Below, piece by piece: positions 8,101 to 16,381 of a DNA stretch of 64,000 bases. The notes under the pieces were generated by a model, which was given only the letters and a program-made list of their open reading frames with translations, searched no databases and was not told where the DNA came from. Origin of the DNA: Hymenobacter psoromatis. Lineage in GTDB: Bacteria > Bacteroidota > Bacteroidia > Cytophagales > Hymenobacteraceae. How positions within the stretch are numbered: the first letter of the stretch is position 1; each line of letters opens with the position of its first letter. Both the position numbers and the translations under genes were made by a program. The stretch is taken from the NCBI RefSeq assembly GCF_020012125.1, contig NZ_JAIFAG010000001.1:3472001-3536000 (forward strand). Reading direction: 5' to 3'.

Positions 8101-9113
8101 CGGCGGGGCAGCTTGGTGAGTGGAACTTTGGCTGGCTTGGGCTCGGGCGCAGTTAGAGTCGCCTCCAACGAGTCACGCTCAGTGTGGGGGCGGTTGTGCA
8201 CCACGTACACGTAGGTGAGGCGGCTAAAATCGACGCCCAGCCGCAGGTGCACCGTCCAGAAATTCTTGTCCGGCTCCTTCTCAAACGACTCGATGGTGCC
8301 CACGAACACACCCTCCGGAAACACCGAGTTGTAGCCCGACGTCACCACCGAGTCGCCGCGCACCAGGCGGTTCTGGCGCGGAATGTAGTCGAGCAGCGCG
8401 GAGCTGTAGTCATCGCCGGGCCATTTCACGCTGCCAAAGGTACCGTCGCGCTTGATTTTAGCGGCCACGGCCATCTTGGAGTGCAGCAGCGAAAACACCG
8501 TGGCGTAGTGCTGGCTCACGGCCTTCACCTGCCCCACCACGCCGCCCGCGCTCAGCACGCCCAGGCCCGGCTGCACGCCATCGGCCGCACCCACGTTCAG
8601 GGTCAGGTAATTATCTACGGCCCGCAAAGAGTTGCTGATAACCCGCGCCGGCAGCAGAGGGTAGGCGTCGTCGCGGGCCGCCAGGCGCACGCTACCCAGC
8701 AGTAGGGTATCAGGTTTAGAAGTTGCCATTCTATCTCCGGCTGCTGGCGCAGCTACTTGGGTCGCCAACGTAGCCAGGTCGGGCCGCAGGTGACGGTAGA
8801 TAATGTGGCCCAGTGTATCGCGGCCCACGGGCAGCGAGTCAGCCTCGCGGCGGGTAAAATCGGGGGGGTAGAGGCGCTGGCGCAGCCGGGCGTTATCAGC
8901 CAGCAGCTGCTTATTCAGGTTCGCAAGCTGGAAATAATCGGCTACCTCCGTGCGCCGGGCCAGCACCACGCCGGCGTAAGCGTTGGCTGAATTAAAGAAT
9001 GCCGCCCGCTGGTACGAACTGTTGGTAATAAACAAAAACAAGCTCACCACTTCCAGCAGCACAAAGAGCATCACCCCCTGGAAGCGCAGCAGAAACGCGA
9101 GCAGATTACGCAT
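8097..9113 (-). CDS. mreC: Rod shape-determining protein MreC
   Basis: 338 residues with one N-terminal membrane helix (VMLFVLLEVVSLFLFI), a coiled-coil stretch around residues 60-85 (FQLANLNKQLLADNARLRQR is the core), then the periplasmic beta-domain with PARVISNSLRAVDNYLTLN, GVLSAGGVVGQVKAVSQHYA and DSVVTSGYNSVFPEGVFVG, all typical MreC phrases. It links MreB and MreD to penicillin-binding proteins. The C-terminal tail is Pro/Lys-rich. Start ATG 9113; it is about 107 bp downstream of mreB, with an imperfect inverted repeat in the gap. Confidence 0.94.
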   Translation of the reverse strand: MRNLLAFLLRFQGVMLFVLLEVVSLFLFITNSSYQRAAFFNSANAYAGVVLARRTEVADYFQLANLNKQLLADNARLRQRLYPPDFTRREADSLPVGRDTLGHIIYRHLRPDLATLATQVAAPAAGDRMATSKPDTLLLGSVRLAARDDAYPLLPARVISNSLRAVDNYLTLNVGAADGVQPGLGVLSAGGVVGQVKAVSQHYATVFSLLHSKMAVAAKIKRDGTFGSVKWPGDDYSSALLDYIPRQNRLVRGDSVVTSGYNSVFPEGVFVGTIESFEKEPDKNFWTVHLRLGVDFSRLTYVYVVHNRPHTERDSLEATLTAPEPKPAKVPLTKLPRR

Positions 9114-9118
9114 AAACA

Positions 9119-9225
9119 GGTAAGAGTTAAAGGTTAAGAGGTAGGAATTAAAAAGTAAGGTTGACCACGAATACCTTAGGCCAGCCCTTACTTTTTAACT
9201 CTTACCTCTTAACTTTTAACTTAAG
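9119..9225. repeat. Imperfect inverted repeat, TTAACTCTTAACTTTT type
   Basis: The left arm 9119-9160 (GGTAAGAGTTAAAGGTTAAG...) and right arm 9186-9225 (CCTTACTTTTTAACTCTTAC...) are roughly complementary over about 40 bp. The repeat fills the mreB-mreC gap and covers the last codons of mreB. Similar words (TTAAGAGTT, AACTCTTACCTCT) recur at 52150-52310, so this is probably a dispersed intergenic repeat rather than a regulatory site of its own. Confidence 0.55.
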
Positions 9226-10246
9226 TCAGTAATACGCCCCGGAAGCCCCGAATATCCTTGATGGCCTTGCCGGTGCCGCGCACGACGGCGCGCAACGGGT
9301 CTTCGGCAATGTGGATGGGCAGCTTGGTTTTGGCGGCCAGGCGCTTGTCGAGGCCGCGTAGCAGGGCACCGCCGCCGGTGAGATGTATGCCGTTCTCGTA
9401 AATATCGGCCGATAGCTCGGGCGGGCTGATTTCTAGCGCCTTGAGTACTGCTTCCTCAATCTTGGCCACCGACTTGTCGAGGGCGATGGCAATTTCGGAG
9501 GACGTTACTTTTATTACTTTCGGGATGCCCGTCATCAGGTCGCGGCCGCGCACCTCGTAGTCGGGCGGCGTCACGTCCAGCTCGGTCAGGGCCGCGCCCA
9601 CCTCGATTTTGATGCGCTCGGCGCTCCGCTCGCCAATGAGCAGGTTGTGCTGCCGGCGCATATAGTCCAGAATATCCTGGTTGAAGACGTCACCCGCCGT
9701 TTTAATAGACTGGTCGCACACGATACCCGAAAGGGCGATAACCGCAATTTCGGTAGTGCCGCCACCGATGTCGATTATCATCGAGCCCACCGGCTGTTCC
9801 ACGTCGATACCAATGCCGATAGCGGCGGCCATTGGCTCCTGAATCATCCACACTTCCTTGGCCCCGGCGTGCTCAGCCGAGTCGCGCACGGCGCGCTTCT
9901 CCACTTCCGTGATGCCGCTCGGGATGCAGATAACCATGCGGTGCGAGGGCTGGAAGAGCCGGTTGCGCGTGTCGATGAGCCGAATCAGGCCCTTTATCAT
10001 CTCCTCCGCCGCGTGGAAGTCAGCAATAACCCCATCCTTAAGCGGGCGGATAGTCTTGATATTATCGTGGGTTTTTTCGTGCATCTGCTGGGCTTTGGTG
10101 CCCACGGCGATGACCTTATTAGTGGTGCGGTCTTTGGCAATAATGCTGGGCTCATCCACCACAATCTTATCATTGTGAATGATTAGCGTGTTAGCAGTGC
10201 CTAGGTCGATGGCAATGTCGCTGGTCAGGAAATTGAAGAAACCCAT
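9221..10246 (-). CDS. mreB: Rod shape-determining protein MreB
   Basis: 341 residues, normal MreB length. Actin-fold nucleotide motifs are clear: DIAIDLGTANTLI (phosphate 1), IIDIGGGTTEIAVIAL (phosphate 2) and LTGGGALLRGLDKRL (adenosine). The N-terminal FFNFLTSD is the usual amphipathic membrane-binding lead. It forms filaments under the inner membrane that guide cell-wall elongation. First gene of mreBCD. A perfect TAnnTTTG promoter element (TACCTTTG) lies about 43 bp upstream of the ATG. Confidence 0.97.
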   Translation of the reverse strand: MGFFNFLTSDIAIDLGTANTLIIHNDKIVVDEPSIIAKDRTTNKVIAVGTKAQQMHEKTHDNIKTIRPLKDGVIADFHAAEEMIKGLIRLIDTRNRLFQPSHRMVICIPSGITEVEKRAVRDSAEHAGAKEVWMIQEPMAAAIGIGIDVEQPVGSMIIDIGGGTTEIAVIALSGIVCDQSIKTAGDVFNQDILDYMRRQHNLLIGERSAERIKIEVGAALTELDVTPPDYEVRGRDLMTGIPKVIKVTSSEIAIALDKSVAKIEEAVLKALEISPPELSADIYENGIHLTGGGALLRGLDKRLAAKTKLPIHIAEDPLRAVVRGTGKAIKDIRGFRGVLLT

Positions 10247-10288
10247 TTAAGATAGCTCGGCGAAAAATAAAAGGCTGGTAGCAATAAA

Positions 10289-10296
10289 CAAAGGTA
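10289..10296 (-). promoter_or_regulatory. Bacteroidota -7 element of mreB
   Basis: The minus strand reads TACCTTTG, an exact match to the Bacteroidota consensus TAnnTTTG, giving a 5' leader of roughly 35 nt before the mreB ATG at 10246. I see no good TTG at -33. Confidence 0.5.
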
Positions 10297-10419
10297 CAGT
10301 AGAACACCTCGGCTTAGCTTACCCATTGGCGATGGACACGTTTATCCTGACCAGGGAGCTATTTTTTCAGGAGATTTCACAGCCAGTTTCGGCTGGCCCT
10401 ACCCCTGCTACTTTTCCGT

Positions 10420-10980
10420 ATGCTTGATTTTTTGCGACAGTCCTGGCCCTGGTACGTGGCCGGGCCACTCATTGGCCTCACGGTGCCGGCGCTGCTGATA
10501 GTCGGTAACAAAGCACTGGGTATCAGCAGTTCGCTGCGGCACATCTGCGCCGCCTGCGTGCCAGCCGGCATCCCATTTTTGCGCTACGACTGGCGGGCCG
10601 AAGCCTGGAACCTGTGGTTTGTGCTGGGCATCACGCTGGGCGGCTTCGTGGGCTACCGGGTGCTGGGCCACCCCGACGCGGTGGCCATTTCGGCGGCCAC
10701 GGTGCGCGACCTGCGCGCGCAGCTGCACCTCACCGATTTCACGGGCCTGCTTCCGCGCGAGCTGTTCGCGCTCGATAACCTGGCTCACTGGCGCGGCTGG
10801 GTATTTCTGGAGCTGGGCGGGTTTCTGGTGGGTTTCGGCACGCGCTACGCGGGCGGCTGCACCTCGGGCCACGCCATTTCGGGACTGGCCAATTTGCAGT
10901 GGGTGTCGCTGGTGGCGGTAGTCGGCTTCTTCGCGGGCGGCCTGCTGATGACCTGGTTTATCTACCCGCTCCTTTTTTAA
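10420..10980 (+). CDS. YeeE/YedE-family transporter, first half
   Basis: 186 residues from ATG 10420, with several membrane helices and the signature GTRYAGGCTSGHAISGLANLQ around residues 143-163 (core GGCTSGHAISG). Its Cys is the one used for sulfur-compound passage in the TsuA/YeeE thiosulfate transporters. A long loop (residues 75-120) is unusual. It is followed after 9 bp by a second half-size homologue, so the pair is one unit. Likely substrate: thiosulfate or another sulfur species, by family. There is no sulfur-oxidising gene beside it in this window. Confidence 0.85.
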   Translation: MLDFLRQSWPWYVAGPLIGLTVPALLIVGNKALGISSSLRHICAACVPAGIPFLRYDWRAEAWNLWFVLGITLGGFVGYRVLGHPDAVAISAATVRDLRAQLHLTDFTGLLPRELFALDNLAHWRGWVFLELGGFLVGFGTRYAGGCTSGHAISGLANLQWVSLVAVVGFFAGGLLMTWFIYPLLF

Positions 10981-10989
10981 GTCGGCTCT

Positions 10990-11397
10990 ATGAAAAATCT
11001 TAAATACCTGGTGCTCGGCACCTTATTCGGCATTATTCTCACCAAGAGCGAGGTCATCAGTTGGTTTCGGATTCAGGAGATGTTCCGTTTTCAGTCCTTC
11101 CACATGTACGGCGTCATTGGCTCGGCCGTGGTCGTCGGCATGCTGTCCGTGCAGCTCATCAAGCGCTACCAGCTGCGCACAATAAACGGCGAGGAAATCC
11201 GGCTGGCTGACAAGCAGTTCAGTCCCGGCATATGGATTGGCGGGCTACTTTTCGGCCTGGGTTGGGCCCTCACCGGCGCGTGCCCCGGCCCGATGTTCGC
11301 GCAGCTAGGCAGCGGCGTGGGCGCGGCGGCGGTGCTTATTGTGGCCGCCCTGGCCGGCACCTGGACCTACAGCGCCCTGCGCGAGCGGCTGCCGTAG
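10990..11397 (+). CDS. YeeE/YedE-family transporter, second half (DUF6691-type)
   Basis: 135 residues from ATG 10990 with three or four membrane helices. The motif GWALTGACPGPMFAQLGSG (residues about 91-109) is the partner form of the YeeE cysteine motif, GACPGP. It lies 9 bp after the first half and is surely co-transcribed. By family knowledge the two halves together make the internally duplicated fold seen in full-length YeeE proteins. Function: sulfur-compound uptake, inferred. Confidence 0.85.
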   Translation: MKNLKYLVLGTLFGIILTKSEVISWFRIQEMFRFQSFHMYGVIGSAVVVGMLSVQLIKRYQLRTINGEEIRLADKQFSPGIWIGGLLFGLGWALTGACPGPMFAQLGSGVGAAAVLIVAALAGTWTYSALRERLP

Positions 11398-11476
11398 TAT
11401 TGGTTGTGGGAAGGGGGTAGGAGTTAGTTAAATAAGCGAAATACAAAAGTTTACTTCCCCCTACCCCACCCAAACG

Positions 11477-13069
11477 CTACTGCGCCTTGTCCAGAGCCAG
11501 GCGGCCTTCTTCCAAGTCCAGCTCGTTTTCGAGCTTGCGGAGCACCTCTTCGCTGATGTGCTGCTCGCGGCGCAGCTTGGCGAGCACGTCACGTTCGTAG
11601 TGGATAACAATTTCTTGCAGCTGCTGGAAGGGCGTCAGCGTCACGGCCGGCAGGTCGTCGGGACTGTTGGCGCGCTGGCGGAGGCGCTCCAGGCGCTGGG
11701 CGTAGCGGTGCTGCATCCGGGCCAGAATTTCGGGTGGGGCCTGGCCGGCGGCTTCGGGGCTGCCCAGGTACTCCACGGTGCGGTGGGCCAGGCTGATGCG
11801 CAACTGCTGCTCCTCGCGCTCGGCTTGGGTGTCGGGCTCCAGACCCAGCCAGCCGATGAGGGGCCGCAGCGTGAGGCCCTGCATCAGCAGCGACACCAGA
11901 ATAACAATAAAGGTGAGCAGCAAAATAGGGTTGCGCTGCGGAAAGGCCGCGCCCGAGGGCAGGGTCAGGGGTAGGGCCAGGGCGGCGGCCAGCGAGAGCA
12001 CGCCGCGCATACCGCCCCAGCCAACGAGTGTAATTTCGCCCAGCGAGAGGCTGGGCTGCTCCGATTTGATGGCCGTGCCCAGCCGCCGCAGCAAGTAGGA
12101 AGTGGGATATACCCACAGCATGCGCGCCCCAATGATAGCGGCACTTATCAGCAGGCCGTAGCCCAGCAGCGGCCAGCGCAGGTCGGGGGCCACGCCCATC
12201 AGAATAACCGGCAGCTGCAAGCCTATTAAGATGAACACCAGGCCATTGAGCAAAAATGTGAGCGAATCCCACACGGCCGTGACTTGCAGTCGGCCCTCGT
12301 GGTTGAAGATGCGCGCCGCGTACTGGCTCACGAACAGCGCCGCCACCACCACGGCCAGCACGCCCGAGCCGTGGGCAGCTTCGGCCAGCAGGTAGGCCGC
12401 GTAGGGTGTGAGCAGGCTCAGGCTGGTGTCCACGGTAACGCTACTGCGCGAGAGGCGGTGCACGACGTAGAACACAAACCCGGTTGCCAGCCCCACCGCA
12501 ATGCCCACGCCCACCACCAGCAGCAGCTCGCCCGCCGCCGCGCCCAGCGCAAACTGCCCGGTGAGAATTGCCGCCACTGCGTAGCGGTAGGCAATGAGGC
12601 CCGTCGCGTCGTTCACCAGGCTCTCGCCTTCCAGAATGGAAATAATGCGCCGCGAAATGGGTAGCCCCTTGGTGGCCACAGCCGCCGATACGGCATCGGT
12701 AGGCGAGATGATGGCCGCCAGCACAAAGGCCGGCCCCCAGCCAAAACCCGGCAGCACGTAGTGCGCCACGGCCGCCACCAGCACCAATGAAAACAGCACG
12801 CAGCCAATGGCCAGTGTGGAAATGGGCCGCAGCTCGGCCCTAAAAGCGGACCACGACAGCTGCCAGGCCGATGAAAACAGCAGCGGCGGTAGAAACACGA
12901 AGAATACCAGGTTCGGGGCCAATGACACGCGCGGCAGGCCCGGCAGCACGCTCAGCCCCAGGCCGGCCAGCACCAGCACCACCGGGTAGGGCACCCGCAG
13001 GCGGTTAGCTACCTCAGCCAGCGCCGTAGTCACGGCCAGCAGAATTACCAGGAGTTCGACTTCGTGCAT
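11477..13069 (-). CDS. CPA1-family Na+/H+ antiporter
   Basis: 530 residues from ATG 13069. About 12 membrane helices fill the first 400 residues. Family motifs are visible: FFVFLPPLLFSSAW, VLAAIISPTDAVSA and ISILEGESLVNDATGL (the ND pair that binds the ion), and GWGGMRGVLSLAAALALP. The last 120 residues are a cytoplasmic, charged, partly coiled-coil tail (LRREQHISEEVLRKLENELD). It exchanges protons for Na+ (or K+) at the inner membrane for pH and salt balance. No close operon partner; it is convergent with the YeeE pair and downstream of purH. Confidence 0.92.
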   Translation of the reverse strand: MHEVELLVILLAVTTALAEVANRLRVPYPVVLVLAGLGLSVLPGLPRVSLAPNLVFFVFLPPLLFSSAWQLSWSAFRAELRPISTLAIGCVLFSLVLVAAVAHYVLPGFGWGPAFVLAAIISPTDAVSAAVATKGLPISRRIISILEGESLVNDATGLIAYRYAVAAILTGQFALGAAAGELLLVVGVGIAVGLATGFVFYVVHRLSRSSVTVDTSLSLLTPYAAYLLAEAAHGSGVLAVVVAALFVSQYAARIFNHEGRLQVTAVWDSLTFLLNGLVFILIGLQLPVILMGVAPDLRWPLLGYGLLISAAIIGARMLWVYPTSYLLRRLGTAIKSEQPSLSLGEITLVGWGGMRGVLSLAAALALPLTLPSGAAFPQRNPILLLTFIVILVSLLMQGLTLRPLIGWLGLEPDTQAEREEQQLRISLAHRTVEYLGSPEAAGQAPPEILARMQHRYAQRLERLRQRANSPDDLPAVTLTPFQQLQEIVIHYERDVLAKLRREQHISEEVLRKLENELDLEEGRLALDKAQ

Positions 13070-13104
13070 AGGGCAGGGGGTAGGGCGGAATTAGAAAGCA
13101 ACAA

Positions 13105-13213
13105 AAGAACGTCATGCTGAGCTTGCCGAAGCATCTCTACCGCGTAAGTAGTCCTAACAATTGAAGTTAGCTACGCGGTAGAGATGCTTCGGCAAGCTCA
13201 GCATGACGTTCTT
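13105..13213. repeat. 42-bp perfect inverted repeat, family A
   Basis: The left arm 13105-13146 starts AAGAACGTCATGCTGAGC and continues through GAAGCATCTC; the right arm 13172-13213 is its exact complement, with a 25-nt spacer. It lies between purH and the antiporter. It shares the core CGTCATGC...GAAGCATCT with the copies at 35058, 37170 and 38720, and CGTCATGC only with 40262. It can form a very stable RNA hairpin and could act as a terminator, but the recurrence marks it as a dispersed palindromic element. Confidence 0.85.
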
Positions 13214-13239
13214 ATTTTATCACTCAACCCAGCAAAAGG

Positions 13240-14805
13240 TTAATGCTTGAAGTGCCGCACGCCGGTCAGCACCATAGCCAGGCCCAAGCGGTCGCAGGCA
13301 TCAATCGAGTCCTGGTCCTTGATGGAGCCGCCGGGCTGCACCACGGCCCGGATGCCGGCGGCGGCGGCGATTTCCACGCAGTCGGGAAACGGAAAAAACG
13401 CATCCGAGGCCATCACCGCGCCGTGCAGGTCAAAGCCAAAGCTGCCGGCCTTCTCAATGGCCTGGCGCAGGGCATCGACCCGCGAGGTTTGGCCCACGCC
13501 GGAGGCCAGCAGCTGGCCGGGCCGGGCCAGCACAATGGTGTTGCTCTTGGTATGCTTGCAGATTTTGCCGGCAAACTCCAGGGCGGCCACTTCGAGGGGG
13601 GTAGGGGCCGATTTAGTAACGGTGCGAAAGTCTCGTGCCGTCTCGGTAGCGAGGTCGGCATCCTGCTCAATCACGCCGTTGAGCAGGGTTTTGAAGAGCT
13701 TAGCGGGTAACGCTACCGGCTTCTGCTTCAAAAGAATACGGTTTTTCTTGCTTTGCAAAACGGGTAGTGCATCGGCCGCGAAGCTGGGCGCAATGAGCAC
13801 TTCAAAAAACAGCTTACTCAGTTCCTGAGCGGTAGCCAGGTCTACCTCTTTATTCATAATAATGACGCCGCCGAAGGCCGAAACCGGGTCGCAGGCCAGG
13901 GCCTGCGCGTAGGCGTCGTGCAGGTTGTCGGCCTGGGCCACGCCGCAGGCATTGGTATGCTTGAGAATGGCCACGGTTGGCTTATCCTCAGAGAACTCGC
14001 GCATCAGCTGTACAGCGGCGTCTACGTCCACCAGGTTGTTGTAGCTCAATTGCTTACCGTGCAATTGGTCGAACAACGCACCCAGGTCGCCAATAAATGA
14101 GCCCGTCTGGTGCGGGTTTTCGCCGTAGCGCAACGGTGTGCGGGTGGCCCTACCCTCCGAATTTTTTACATCTACTGTAATAGCAGTCACTGTCCCAGAG
14201 CCCATTGCAACACCTTGCCGCACGTACCGCTGAATTTCTGCGTCGTAGTGGCTAGTAATGGCAAAAGCTAATGAGGCGTAGCGGCGACGCTCCTCGTAAC
14301 CGGGGCTGCCATTAGTTTCTTCGAGCAGCTGCGTCACGGCTTCATACTGGTCGCGCGAGCTAACGACCAGCACGTCGCGATAGTTTTTGGCGGCGGCGCG
14401 CAGCAGGGCGATACCACCGATATCAATCTTCTCAATCACTTCTTCTTCGGGCGCGCCGCTGGCCACGGTTTCCTCGAAGGGATATAAATCAACCACTACC
14501 AAGTCGATGGGCGGAATGCCGTGCTCGGCCGCTTGGGCGAGGTCGCCGGCCTCGTGGCGGCGGTGCAGAATTCCGCCGAATACTTTGGGGTGCAGTGTTT
14601 TGACGCGGCCGCCGAATACTTCGGGAAAGCCGGTGAGGTCTTCCACGGCGGTGACTTCCGCGCCCTGCTCTTCGAGAAACTTTTGGGTGCCGCCCGTGGA
14701 GTAGAGCGTGACGCCGAGGCGGCGCAGAGTAGCCACGAGCGGGGCCAGCCGGTCTTTGTGGTACACGGAAAGCAGGGCGGCGCGAATAGGGCGAGCGTCG
14801 GTCAT
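13240..14805 (-). CDS. purH: Bifunctional AICAR transformylase / IMP cyclohydrolase
   Basis: 521 residues, the full bifunctional length. The N-terminal MGS-like IMP cyclohydrolase domain covers about 1-150 (ALLSVYHKDRLAPLVATL, LYSTGGTQKFLEEQG, RVKTLHPKVFGGILHRR). The rest is the AICARFT domain, with the catalytic lysine-histidine loop ILKHTNACGVAQ and the ending DQDSIDACDRLGLAMVLTGVRHFKH in two recognisable halves. It performs the last two steps of IMP synthesis in the cytoplasm. Start ATG 14805, with a TACCTTTG promoter element about 92 bp upstream. In many Bacteroidota purH lies directly upstream of mreB; here three genes separate them. Confidence 0.97.
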   Translation of the reverse strand: MTDARPIRAALLSVYHKDRLAPLVATLRRLGVTLYSTGGTQKFLEEQGAEVTAVEDLTGFPEVFGGRVKTLHPKVFGGILHRRHEAGDLAQAAEHGIPPIDLVVVDLYPFEETVASGAPEEEVIEKIDIGGIALLRAAAKNYRDVLVVSSRDQYEAVTQLLEETNGSPGYEERRRYASLAFAITSHYDAEIQRYVRQGVAMGSGTVTAITVDVKNSEGRATRTPLRYGENPHQTGSFIGDLGALFDQLHGKQLSYNNLVDVDAAVQLMREFSEDKPTVAILKHTNACGVAQADNLHDAYAQALACDPVSAFGGVIIMNKEVDLATAQELSKLFFEVLIAPSFAADALPVLQSKKNRILLKQKPVALPAKLFKTLLNGVIEQDADLATETARDFRTVTKSAPTPLEVAALEFAGKICKHTKSNTIVLARPGQLLASGVGQTSRVDALRQAIEKAGSFGFDLHGAVMASDAFFPFPDCVEIAAAAGIRAVVQPGGSIKDQDSIDACDRLGLAMVLTGVRHFKH

Positions 14806-14896
14806 GGACGAGGAAAAAAATGAAGGAGTAAGAAGCCGCGCGGTAGCAGCTGCTGCCTTGCCCTACCCCGCCAATCGCGGGCAGGGCCTGGCCCGG

Positions 14897-14904
14897 CAAA
14901 GGTA
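14897..14904 (-). promoter_or_regulatory. Bacteroidota -7 element of purH
   Basis: The minus strand reads TACCTTTG, matching TAnnTTTG exactly, and implies a leader of about 85 nt before the purH ATG at 14805. No obvious purine riboswitch fold is visible in that leader. Confidence 0.45.
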
Positions 14905-15026
14905 GCCCGGCCGACCGGGGCGCGAGACAGCCCAGCTTAAAAACAGTATGTTAAGCTAGTCGATAACTCCCGCGCCCGATTTGGAGTTATGCAGTCTTAA
15001 CCGCCCGCTCATAGTGCCCCCGTTTG

Positions 15027-16307
15027 ATGACCGAATTTACGCCCGCCGCCGACCTGCTTACTCCCTCGCCACCGCCCGATGCGGGGCCTCTTACCCCCAT
15101 TACCCCGGCCAGCGCTGTGGCGGCCGCCGCGCAGCTGGCCCCGCGCCTGCTGGCCCAGGCCGCCGCTACCGACCAGCTAGGCGGCTTCCCGACCCTGGAA
15201 ATGACTTGGCTGCGCGAGGCCGGGCTGCTCACGGCTGCCCTACCCCCCAGCCTGGGCGGCGCGGGCCTGGGCGAGCCGGCCGCGGCCCAGGCGCTGCTGC
15301 AAGCGCTCTACCACATCGGGCGGGGCAACTTGGCAGTGGGCCGCCTCTGGGAAGGCCACGTGAATGCCCTGCTGCTGATTCGCTGCTTTGGCAGCCCGGC
15401 GCAGCTAACCCGCGCCGCCGCCGATGCCCGCGCCGGCCACATATTCGGGGTTTGGAACACCGAAAACCCAGCCGACGGCGTGCGCCTGGAGCCGCTGCCG
15501 GCCACGCCCGGCCGCTACCGCCTGCGCGGGGCCAAAACGTTTGCCTCCGGGTCGGGCCACATCACGCGGCCGGTGCTCACGGGTGCGCTGCCTACCCCCC
15601 CTGTGCGCCGCGACCAGGCTCCCGCGCCACTGGCAGCCGGCCCCGCGCCGGGCGGCTGGCAGCTGCTGCTGCTGCGCGCCGATGAGCAGCCCCCGGTGCT
15701 GGACCGCAGCTTTTGGCGACCCCTGGGCATGCGGGCCACGGCCAGCTTCCGGGCCGATTTTACGGGCCTTGAAGTAGGGACGGCCGACCTCATCGGCCAG
15801 CCCAACGACTACTACCGCGCCCCATGGTTTGGGGGCGGCGCGGCGCGGTTTGCGGCCGTGCAGCTGGGCGGGGCCGCGGCCGTATTTGACGAAACCCGCC
15901 GCTTTTTGCGCCGTTTGGGCCGCACCGACGACCCCTACCAGCGCCAGCGCCTAGGCCAGCTGCTAGCCCTGCACGAGACCGGCCAGCTGTGGCTGCGCGG
16001 GGCGGCCGAGCACGCCGCCCTACCCCCCACCCCACCCACCGAGCCGCTGCTGCCGGCCCGCCTGGCTGCGCTGGGAGCCTACATTAACACGTTTCGTACG
16101 GTGGTGGAAGACCATTGCCTCGACACCCTGCGCCTGGCCGAGCGCTGCGTGGGCGCGCGCGGCCTGCTTCAGCCCGAGCCCTTCGAGCGCCTGCACCGCG
16201 ACCTGACCCACTACCTGCGCCAGCCCGCTCCCGACGCCGTGCTGGCCGAAGCCGGGCGCTTTGCGCTGGGCTCGGATAAGCCGGGCTACCAGCTGTTGAT
16301 GTGCTGA
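15027..16307 (+). CDS. Acyl-CoA dehydrogenase family protein
   Basis: 426 residues from ATG 15027; a TTG one codon earlier is not needed. The N-terminal helical domain (MTWLREAGLLTAALPPSLGGAG) and the beta-domain phrases (FGVWNTENPADG, YRLRGAKTFASGSGH) match the acyl-CoA dehydrogenase fold that binds FAD, and the C-terminal helical part (ERCVGARGLLQPEPFERLHRDL) closes it. The family's usual catalytic Glu and acyl-CoA residues are not obvious, so it may oxidise a substrate other than a fatty acyl-CoA. It heads a co-directional set with the PIG-L deacetylase (74 bp gap) and the methyltransferase, facing a glycosyltransferase; these four types recur together in other bacteria, to my knowledge without an assigned product. 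Confidence 0.82.
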   Translation: MTEFTPAADLLTPSPPPDAGPLTPITPASAVAAAAQLAPRLLAQAAATDQLGGFPTLEMTWLREAGLLTAALPPSLGGAGLGEPAAAQALLQALYHIGRGNLAVGRLWEGHVNALLLIRCFGSPAQLTRAAADARAGHIFGVWNTENPADGVRLEPLPATPGRYRLRGAKTFASGSGHITRPVLTGALPTPPVRRDQAPAPLAAGPAPGGWQLLLLRADEQPPVLDRSFWRPLGMRATASFRADFTGLEVGTADLIGQPNDYYRAPWFGGGAARFAAVQLGGAAAVFDETRRFLRRLGRTDDPYQRQRLGQLLALHETGQLWLRGAAEHAALPPTPPTEPLLPARLAALGAYINTFRTVVEDHCLDTLRLAERCVGARGLLQPEPFERLHRDLTHYLRQPAPDAVLAEAGRFALGSDKPGYQLLMC

Positions 16308-16381
16308 TATGCTGCGAGCAAAAGCCCGCTCAATATGAAGCTGATTAGTAGAATCTGTTTCACGTTATACTTTATTCATTC

